A stretch of 62,476 bases of DNA. It comes from Planctomycetota bacterium (GTDB lineage: Bacteria > Planctomycetota > UBA1135 > GCA-002686595). Of this stretch, positions 55,167 through 62,476 are shown one piece after another. The stretch's first letter is position 1. Each line of letters opens with the position of its first letter. The DNA lies in assembly GCA_016795245.1 (NCBI GenBank), contig JAEUIA010000081.1:1-62476 (forward strand), in the 5' to 3' direction. The notes beneath the pieces were generated by a model. The model made no database searches, was not told the DNA's origin, and saw nothing but the letters and a program-made list of their open reading frames with translations. Position numbers and translations under genes: made by a program.

Positions 55167-56204
55167 TCAACTCTCCGGAACGTTCCGGAGGAATATCGTC
55201 GTCTCGACCGCGCGCATGATCGGCGCGTTCGATGAACTCTGGCCCAGCACATGGATCTTCACGTGCAGGCGCCGCGTGTCCGCGTTCCACAGGAACATCG
55301 GATCGTCGAAACCGTCGCCGTTCAGATCGCCGCCCCAATTGCAGCGCTCTTGGACGATCACGGTGGGACCCAAACCCAGTTCGCTCGGCGGTGCCGTCGG
55401 ATCGCTCGTGTCCCAGGTACGGCGCTGCAGTTGTCCGATGTCGAAGACGTCGAGCGTGTCGCCGTCAGCGTTCAGATCGAAGCCGAGCGTGGATTCCTCG
55501 TACGTGAAACGCGGCACGAAGACGACTGCTGCCCAGCCCGCCTCCAAGCCGACATGGGCGACGTTGGCGCCCCAACGCACGTTGCCCGCAGCGAGGTAGT
55601 CGGCACCTCCGGCCGGATCGACCGGCACGCGATAGCTGAACCCGGCGCCGTCGCCGCGGAAGAACACCGGCCCCGTGCTCGAGCGCGCGCGCCCGTCGAA
55701 CAGTGCAGCGGGCGGACTCGATTGCAACAGGATCGGCTCGGCCAGCCCGACCCACAGCACGTCGGCGCCGGAGGAGTGCGAATTCGCGGTCGTGCATTGT
55801 TCGCCGCGCGTGAGTCCCAGGAAGCGCGTGCGCGTGGCGTCCAACTGCGCGTAGCGCACGCGCTCGATCGATCCGTTGCCGCGGTCGATCAAGAGCAGGC
55901 CGGAGTCAGGGAATCCCAACGTCGAATCCACTGTGATCCCGGCCGTGTCGTTGCTCGACAGTGCCTGGGTCAACACGGCCCGCGGGGCGGCCCCGCGCGC
56001 GTGGACGAATTCCTCTTGGAGCGCCGCGAGCATCTGCTGCGCGCGCATCTCGGCGACGCCGATCGTCAGGCCGGCCTTCGACCGCTGGTCGTCGCGCGCG
56101 GACACCATCAGGATGCCGAGCACCACGACGCCGAACAGGGTCGCTGCGATGGCCGTCTCGACGAGCGTGAATCCGGCGCGGAGTCTTCGTTGGCGCGTGT
56201 TCAT
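55167..56204 (-). CDS. PilW-like minor pilin/pseudopilin
   Basis: 345 residues. Prepilin peptidase site and helix GFTLVETAIAATLFGVVVLGIL (N-methylation-type, cleavage after Gly11), with Glu at position 5 of the mature chain. The C-terminal part is beta-rich and contains a calcium-loop-like DLNADGDTLDVFD and GGDLNGDGFDDPMF. It lies two bases after the PilV-like gene. Likely a tip component of a type IV pilus or type II secretion pseudopilus. Confidence 0.85.
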   Translation of the reverse strand: MNTRQRRLRAGFTLVETAIAATLFGVVVLGILMVSARDDQRSKAGLTIGVAEMRAQQMLAALQEEFVHARGAAPRAVLTQALSSNDTAGITVDSTLGFPDSGLLLIDRGNGSIERVRYAQLDATRTRFLGLTRGEQCTTANSHSSGADVLWVGLAEPILLQSSPPAALFDGRARSSTGPVFFRGDGAGFSYRVPVDPAGGADYLAAGNVRWGANVAHVGLEAGWAAVVFVPRFTYEESTLGFDLNADGDTLDVFDIGQLQRRTWDTSDPTAPPSELGLGPTVIVQERCNWGGDLNGDGFDDPMFLWNADTRRLHVKIHVLGQSSSNAPIMRAVETTIFLRNVPES

Positions 56205-56206
56205 GA

Positions 56207-56791
56207 TCAGTACCCGAACACGTAGAAGGGGTGGACGATCCGCTGATCACCCGCCTGGTTGCGCCAGCGCAAAGTGATCACCACCGGCAGCAGGTGCGCG
56301 GACGCGGTGACGTTCGTGTCGAGCGCATCGCCGTCGCCGTTCAAGTCGCGCGGCAGACCCAGCGCTGCGCCCAGTGTTCCGTCGCTGCTCGTTTCATCCG
56401 TGATGACGACGACGGATCCGACGCGCGTCTCGCCGGCGACCGGATTCAATTCGGGCACGTCGAAGGCCGGACCCAACTCACCGCCGGCCGCCAGCGCCGT
56501 GACGACGTAATTGCCGAATCCGTTCGGGGCCGTCACGCCCTTGCGTGCGATGGCTTGGACGGTTTCGGCGATGGCCTGCACCGCGTTCTGCGCGACGACG
56601 CGGTCGCGATTCGAGCGCTGCAACGAGTGCATCCGCATGTTGGATGCGGTCGTGGCCACCAATGCGATGACGAGAATCGTCAAAGCGAGACTCACCTCCA
56701 GCATGGTGATGCCCTGCCGGTTGTGGCGCGTGCGTGCTCGCTCGCGGCCCCGGAACACGCGGCGTGCGCGTGACGTTTCGTTCTCTGCCAT
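56207..56791 (-). CDS. PilV-like minor pilin/pseudopilin
   Basis: 194 residues. A long basic leader (residues 1-26) precedes the prepilin motif GITMLEVSLALTILVIALVA; the mature chain would start at Ile28 with Glu32 at position 5. Another DLNGDGDALDTN loop suggests calcium binding. ATG 56791 follows a GGGGAGAGG ribosome binding site. First gene of the three-gene cluster. Confidence 0.83.
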   Translation of the reverse strand: MAENETSRARRVFRGRERARTRHNRQGITMLEVSLALTILVIALVATTASNMRMHSLQRSNRDRVVAQNAVQAIAETVQAIARKGVTAPNGFGNYVVTALAAGGELGPAFDVPELNPVAGETRVGSVVVITDETSSDGTLGAALGLPRDLNGDGDALDTNVTASAHLLPVVITLRWRNQAGDQRIVHPFYVFGY

Positions 56792-56939
56792 GACCTCTCC
56801 CCGACGCGAACTTCTCTGCCAAGCGCACCATTCGGTTCCTGCGGAGAGGCGGCTTGAAGGAGTTTGCAATTGGGCGCGTAAGGAAGAAGTGCACCCGGGC
56901 GGGGGCATTGCGGCGGCGGATCGTGATAAGAAGCGCTGC

Positions 56940-57731
56940 ATGAAAAAACTTTCCAAGCGCTTCTTGGACCGTCACATCGTGGTCACGGGTGCCGGCACCG
57001 GCATCGGAAGGGCGATCGCACTCAGACTCGCGCGCGAGGGTGCGCGCCTCTCGCTCCTTGCGCGCGACAGGCAGCGCCTCGAACAGACCGCCGCGGCGAT
57101 CACAGCCCAAGGCGGCGAGCGACCGCTCGTGGTCGCGTGCGACATCGTGGATCGTCCCGCTGTCGACGCAGCTTTCGATCGCGCGGCGGCCGCGCACGGT
57201 CGCTTGTACGCGCTGGTCGCGAACTCAGGCATCGGCGGCGCGAACGAGCCGGGCGAGGGGGATCGCTTCGACGAGATCGTGGCGGTCAACCTCACGGGTA
57301 CCTACTCGTGTCTGCGCGCGGCCGAGCGACACCTGGAGCCGGGCCCTGGATTGCGACACCAGGTCGTCATCGCCTCCGTGCTCGCGCGCATCGGCGTGCC
57401 CGGCTACACGGGTTACTGCGCGTCGAAAGCCGCGCTGATGGGGCTCGTGCGCGCACTCGCTGCGGAACTCGCGCCGAAGGGCGTGCAAGTGAATGCAGTC
57501 TGTCCCGGTTGGGTCGATACGGAGATGGCGCGCGCAGGTCTGAAGGGCATCGCCGAGGCGACTGGCGTGGATTTCGACACGGCGCTGCGCAACGCGATGG
57601 CGGCCGTGCCGGCCGGCCGGATGAGCCAGCCCGAAGAAGTCGCGGGACTCGTCGCGTGGCTCGTGTCGGAGGACGCGCGCGGGATGACCGGGCAGGGACT
57701 CGACCTGAACGGCGGGGCGTTCATGCACTGA
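56940..57731 (+). CDS. Short-chain dehydrogenase/reductase (FabG-like)
   Basis: 263 residues. Cofactor loop TGAGTGIG (16-23), NSGIGG, catalytic Ser in VVIASVLARIG, and the Tyr-x-x-x-Lys of YTGYCASKAAL. C-terminal PAGRMSQPEEVAGLVAWLVSEDARGMTGQGLDLNGG is typical of 3-oxoacyl-ACP reductase relatives. NAD(P)H-dependent; the substrate is unknown as no fatty-acid genes are nearby. Confidence 0.92.
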   Translation: MKKLSKRFLDRHIVVTGAGTGIGRAIALRLAREGARLSLLARDRQRLEQTAAAITAQGGERPLVVACDIVDRPAVDAAFDRAAAAHGRLYALVANSGIGGANEPGEGDRFDEIVAVNLTGTYSCLRAAERHLEPGPGLRHQVVIASVLARIGVPGYTGYCASKAALMGLVRALAAELAPKGVQVNAVCPGWVDTEMARAGLKGIAEATGVDFDTALRNAMAAVPAGRMSQPEEVAGLVAWLVSEDARGMTGQGLDLNGGAFMH

Positions 57732-57800
57732 GGGCCGGCGGCGGATCTACAGCCCATGCGGATCGAATCCGATGGACCCGACAACGTGTGATTCGCGTCT

Positions 57801-58049
57801 CTACTTCGCCGGACGCTTCCAGTGCGTCTCGTCCGTGCTCGCGCCGCGCGGACTCGTGCCGAGGTAGCCCACGTACTCCCAGCCCTCGCTCGCGAGCTTC
57901 TTGATGTCGCCGTCGTCGAGGTCGACGCCGATCTTGTACTCGAAGGTCGCCGTCGCCGCCGCGGGCTTCTGGCTCATGGCGAGGAACAGGACTGCGACGA
58001 AGGCGCAGGCGACGCACAAGGAGGACAAGGACAGAGGGAAGATCTTCAT
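57801..58049 (-). CDS. Small membrane-anchored or secreted DUF4177-like protein
   Basis: 82 residues. N-terminal hydrophobic segment (SLCVACAFVAVLFLAM) and a short domain FEYKIGVDLDDGDIKKLASEGWEYVGY, which matches the DUF4177 pattern (one small alpha-beta unit ending GWE-aromatic). Function unknown. GGAG is about seven bases before the ATG at 58049. It lies downstream of rho on the same strand, 87 bases away. Confidence 0.75.
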   Translation of the reverse strand: MKIFPLSLSSLCVACAFVAVLFLAMSQKPAAATATFEYKIGVDLDDGDIKKLASEGWEYVGYLGTSPRGASTDETHWKRPAK

Positions 58050-58136
58050 GAGTATCTCCGGGTTTCGGTTGCGTGGTTCGTGACAGGGGGCCGCGACCAT
58101 CGGCGATTCGTCACGCCGAGGCTCGGGCGCGCAGGC

Positions 58137-59615
<1,479 letters not shown>

Positions 59616-59726
59616 GTGGCGTTGGGGGGCCTCGTCGGAACGAAGCCGTCGTGGGGAGTGGGGGAGCGAAAACTCGCTCGGAAAATGGAGGTCGCAGGTC
59701 GCGGCCCGAATCGATCGCGGCGCCGT

Positions 59727-60380
59727 TCAGCGTCGCGCAGGCCGAGGCGCGCGCAGCAGCGCGGCGACGGCGGCTTCGAGTTCAGCCGTGGTCCCGTTGT
59801 TCTGGATGATGTGGTCGGCGGCCGCGCGCTTCTCGTCCGGCGCGAGCTGCACCTGTTCGCGGCGTGCGACTTCGCCGGGCTTCCACCCGCGTGCGATCAC
59901 GGCGCGGGCGTCGCGCTCGGCGGCAGCGGTGTCGACGAACACGAGGACGTCGCACTCGTCCCGCAGGTGGTGCTGCGCATCGTTCTCGAGCAGGAGCGGC
60001 ACGTCCAGGACGATGCGCTCGACGGCTCGCTCGCGCGCGGCGGCCAGGGCGGCAGCTATCTTGGCACGGATGCGCGGGTGGGTAAAGCTCTCCAGGAGCT
60101 CTCGCGCCTCGCTCGAGCCGAAAACCAGCCTTCCCAGCGCCTCCCGATCGACCCGGCCGTCGCGCTGCATCACCCCGGGGCCGAAGGCGGCGGCGATCTC
60201 GCGTTGCAGGTCGGTGGTCTCGAGCAATTCACCCGCGATGCGGTCGGCGTCGATCACGACGCCGCGCTTGCCCGCCAGGAGCCGGGCGACGGCCGACTTG
60301 CCCGAGGCGATCCCACCCAAGATCCCGTAGACCGTCGAGCGGCCCGTTTGGGGAACCCGGTCCGAATTCTGGGAGTTCAT
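59727..60380 (-). CDS. coaE: Dephospho-CoA kinase
   Basis: 217 residues. P-loop GGIASGKS (22-29), VVIDADRIAGELL, TDLQREIAAAFG, VLDVPLLLEND and a C-terminal ADHIIQNNGT are CoaE signatures. It phosphorylates dephospho-CoA, the last step of CoA synthesis. Upstream of rho on the same strand. Confidence 0.96.
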   Translation of the reverse strand: MNSQNSDRVPQTGRSTVYGILGGIASGKSAVARLLAGKRGVVIDADRIAGELLETTDLQREIAAAFGPGVMQRDGRVDREALGRLVFGSSEARELLESFTHPRIRAKIAAALAAARERAVERIVLDVPLLLENDAQHHLRDECDVLVFVDTAAAERDARAVIARGWKPGEVARREQVQLAPDEKRAAADHIIQNNGTTAELEAAVAALLRAPRPARR

Positions 60381-60797
60381 GTGCTCGCTCTAGCTCCGGC
60401 CTGGCCGGGTCCTGAATTGTGGTGTGAGATCGTGGATGGCGGCGAAACCGCCACCCAAGGCCCGGGTAGATCCCGGCGTCTGGAGAATGGACCGACCGGC
60501 CCACCCGATGCGCTTTTCGCAGGGCGTACCGCGGGTGGGTCGGTCGCCGCTCCGTTTCTCGAGACGCGCTCCACATGCGTTGAGCGCGTTGCAGACACAG
60601 GTTACGTCGTGCGAAGGGCTGTTCAAGCAGATGCGAAAATCGCTTGCCGCGGCGCGTCAGGTTCGGGTATGAACTTGCGCCCCGAGGCAGCGCGGAAGGA
60701 CTCCGCCCGCCCCTCGGACCGATTCTCCCCCCACCCGTCTCGAATCCCCGCGTTCACCCCCAGAGCGCCCATGCGTCCCGCGCGCATCGAAGGACTG
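60381..60797. other. Long intergenic region with several GC-rich hairpins
   Basis: 417-bp divergent gap between coaE and the coiled-coil protein, with no gene. Three stems are visible: GGCGG-CGAAA-CCGCC (60438-60452), CCGGG-TAGAT-CCCGG (60462-60476), and a long stem in which GACCGACC[GGCC]CACCCG (60490-60507) pairs with CGGGTGGGTCGGTC (60532-60545) apart from a four-base bulge, enclosing a TGCG/CGCA mini-hairpin. No SRP, tmRNA or RNase P signature was recognised. It may be a structured leader or small RNA, and also holds the promoters of both genes. Confidence 0.5.
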
Positions 60798-60800
60798 ATG

Positions 60801-62051
60801 ATGAAGACTTCCGTTCGTGGCATGGCCAAGGTCAGCGTGATTTGGACCATCGTGGTGTTGGTCGCCTTCCTGGTCGCCATCGTGGCCTTCTTCCTCGTCA
60901 ACGGCGAGTTGGAGATCGTCAAGAAGGAACTCGACGCGAGCAAGGCCAAGGTCACCGAGCTCTCCTCCAAGAACTCGAGCGACTCGGCGGCGATCATCGG
61001 CATGACCGAGTTCCTCGGCTTCGTGGATCCGACGCGTTCCAACCGCACTGATCTGGAAGTCGCCAAGAAGGCCTTCGACGATCTCAAGAAGGACCTGCCG
61101 GACGTCCTCCCGCCGACCACCAACACGATCCAGGCCGCGCTGCCGATGCTGCAGACCTCGATCAAGAACGGTCGCGATCGGATCGCCGAGCTCCAGAACC
61201 AGGTCAAGGTCAAGTCGGATGAAGTCGACGGCCTGCAGAGTTCCCTGCGCAGCACGGTCGACGCAAAGGAAAAGGAGATCGCCGATCTCCACCGTCAGGT
61301 CGCCGACGCCCAGGCCTCGGCCAGCAACATGCAGCAGGGCTACGAGAAGCAGGTCGCCGACCTGCGCGAGAGCATCAAGTCGTCGAACGCGACGTTGGCT
61401 GAAGCGCGCAGCACGATCGAAGCCAACCTGCAGGGCTACCGCAACGAGTCGCAGTCCTACCTCACCCGCATGAACGAGATGGGCCGCAAGCTCAACCCGA
61501 TCGTCAAGGAACCGCAGGCGGCCGACGGCAAGGTTCTCGCCGTCTCGAAGGACCTGAACCTCGGCTGGATCGACCTGGGCGCCAAGAACCGCCTGCCGCG
61601 CGGCGCGCGCTTCACGGTGGTCTCGGGCCTCCAGGGTTCGTCGCGCGTCAAGGCGATGGCCGAAGTGACACGCGTCGAAGGCAACATGGCCGAAGTCGCG
61701 TTCTCCGATCAGCGCGATCCCTTCGACCCGCCCGCCACCGGTGACGTCGTCTACAACCCGGTCTACGACCCGCGCGGCGAGCGCATCGCGATGCTCGTGG
61801 GCGCGTTCTCGGGGCAGTACGGCGAAGACCAACTCAAGAACCTGATGAGCGGAATGGGCATCACCGTGACGCGCAAGCTCGACGCTTCGACCGACTTCAT
61901 GATCGTGGGCTCGGAGATGTACGTCGACGAGAACATGCAACCGGTCGAAACGCCGATCCAGCCCAGCGACCTGCCGCTGTACAAGGAAGCGGTGGCGCAA
62001 GGCGTGCAGGTCGTGCTGCTCAAGGACTTGAGGAACTACTTCAGGTTCTAG
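60801..62051 (+). CDS. Membrane-anchored coiled-coil protein with BRCT-like C-terminus
   Basis: 416 residues. One N-terminal transmembrane helix (VIWTIVVLVAFLVAIVAFFLV), a periplasmic or exposed coiled coil at ~30-235 (LEIVKKELDASKAKVTELSS; RIAELQNQVKVKSDEVDGL; EKEIADLHRQVADAQASAS), a small beta domain (~245-315, GKVLAVSKDLNLGWIDLGAK), and a final ~85 residues that look BRCT-like (LKNLMSGMGITVTRKLDASTDF ... LYKEAVAQGVQVVLLKDL). ATG 60801 is chosen for its spacing to AAGGA; ATG 60798 is next to it. Function unknown. Confidence 0.8.
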   Translation: MKTSVRGMAKVSVIWTIVVLVAFLVAIVAFFLVNGELEIVKKELDASKAKVTELSSKNSSDSAAIIGMTEFLGFVDPTRSNRTDLEVAKKAFDDLKKDLPDVLPPTTNTIQAALPMLQTSIKNGRDRIAELQNQVKVKSDEVDGLQSSLRSTVDAKEKEIADLHRQVADAQASASNMQQGYEKQVADLRESIKSSNATLAEARSTIEANLQGYRNESQSYLTRMNEMGRKLNPIVKEPQAADGKVLAVSKDLNLGWIDLGAKNRLPRGARFTVVSGLQGSSRVKAMAEVTRVEGNMAEVAFSDQRDPFDPPATGDVVYNPVYDPRGERIAMLVGAFSGQYGEDQLKNLMSGMGITVTRKLDASTDFMIVGSEMYVDENMQPVETPIQPSDLPLYKEAVAQGVQVVLLKDLRNYFRF

Positions 62052-62075
62052 GCCTGCAGCAGAGAAGTGCACGGT

Positions 62076-62108
62076 GTGCCGTGTGTCGCTGCGCGCGACA
62101 CGCGGCAC
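62076..62108 (+). terminator. Strong hairpin after the coiled-coil gene
   Basis: GTGCCGTGTGTCGC (62076-62089) pairs with GCGACACGCGGCAC (62095-62108) over 14 positions with one G-T pair and a five-base loop (TGCGC). TGCGTTTTGC follows. It starts 25 bases after the stop codon. The U-run is short but the stem is very stable; a terminator is the best reading. Confidence 0.6.
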
Positions 62109-62186
62109 GCTGCGTTTTGCGGACGTGTCGTGGGCCACGATCGGCTGTTGCGGGGCTCGACGAGTCCAGGCCGGCTTCAAACCCAA

Positions 62187-62345
62187 CCCCTTTGCGCTTC
62201 AAGTCCGACACCCGGACCCTCAACGCTTCAAGACCGACATCGAACGAACCCCGCAACGTTTCAAGACCGACACCGAACTCACCCCACAACGTTTCAAGAC
62301 CGACACCGAACCCCGCCCCTCAACGCTTCCAGTCCGACACCGAAC
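62187..62345 (-). repeat. Tandem array of ~28-34 bp units (right, inverted)
   Basis: About five units, each on the minus strand beginning GTTCGGTGTCGG and continuing TCTTGAAACGTTG plus a G-rich tail; unit borders at 62345, 62311, 62278, 62245 and about 62217. A decayed sixth unit may lie at 62165-62186. Same family as 432-700, in opposite orientation. The intervening block 62346-62404 matches 381-431 in reverse complement. Confidence 0.88.
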
Positions 62346-62404
62346 ACACCCAGCGAGACCCCACCCCATTGTTGACCTCCTGGTTCGCGATTTGCGCAGT
62401 GGCG

Positions 62405-62476
62405 TTCGTCCGAGTTTGACCGTACCGAGCCAGGCTCGTGTGGTGCATCTTCGCCGGCGTAGAGCCGCGCGCCGGC
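62405..62476 (-). repeat. Right copy of the 72-bp perfect inverted terminal repeat
   Basis: Exact reverse complement of 23-94. The window ends at the centre of the palindrome seen whole at 11-40, so the remaining half is presumably just outside. Confidence 0.95.

Noticed and set aside
60421..60545. 4.5S (SRP) RNA, tmRNA or RNase P RNA
   Set aside because: None of the conserved core sequences of these RNAs is present on either strand.

Overview
The window is a GC-rich (roughly two-thirds G+C) bacterial chromosome segment that reads as a member of the Planctomycetota, most likely the Poly30/Pla163-like lineage. Pointers are the Cys/Gly-rich C-terminal domain on the secreted protein at 2992-5607, a serine/threonine kinase joined to a formylglycine-generating-enzyme-like (SUMF1) domain and coupled to an ECF sigma factor, a beta-helix lipoprotein ending in a DLGAFE-type motif, and a moxR/bat operon. 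The taxonomic call is inference from protein style; there is no rRNA or tRNA in the window. Both ends stop inside the same repeat: bases 23-94 are the exact reverse complement of 62405-62476, so this looks like a whole contig bounded by a dispersed repeat.

Layout. 1-714: palindrome, inverted repeats and a tandem array of ~34-bp units. 715-5607: two divergent secreted proteins (beta-helix lipoprotein; sialidase-fold protein). 5611-12814 (minus): an alpha/beta-hydrolase-subtilisin fusion, a thioredoxin-fold lipoprotein with an in-frame UGA at its active site (predicted selenoprotein with a bacterial SECIS hairpin), an ECF sigma factor and a kinase-SUMF1 protein. 12992-21416 (minus): a compact arginine operon argR-argC-argB-argD-argF-argG-argH-argJ with overlapping start and stop codons. 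21658-28190: TerC-type membrane protein, DUF4434 protein, ParA-like ATPase, a large secreted HEAT-repeat protein with a zinc ribbon, and a lytic transglycosylase. 28446-37126: moxR-DUF58-BatA/B/C/D/E aerotolerance-type operon, nearly every junction overlapping, followed by a degenerate sulfatase-like lipoprotein.

38685-51605: housekeeping and redox genes (histidine phosphatase, 2Fe-2S ferredoxin, ElbB, DoxX, sulfotransferase-like protein, class IV aminotransferase, glycerol kinase, glycerophosphodiesterase, a degenerate M28 peptidase, Fe-type superoxide dismutase, an ABC exporter pair, an inositol-monophosphatase-like enzyme). 51750-62051: thioredoxin reductase, a three-gene pilin-like cluster whose largest member carries a CxxCH haem motif, an SDR oxidoreductase, a small DUF4177-like protein, Rho, CoaE and a membrane-anchored coiled-coil protein with a BRCT-like end. 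62052-62476: a strong hairpin and the inverted copy of the left-end repeat.

The observation most worth following is the UGA at 9242-9244: it replaces the first cysteine of a WCGPC redox motif and is followed at the correct distance by a hairpin with a GG-starting loop. No Sec machinery gene lies in the window, so the prediction requires selA, selB, selC and selD elsewhere in the genome.
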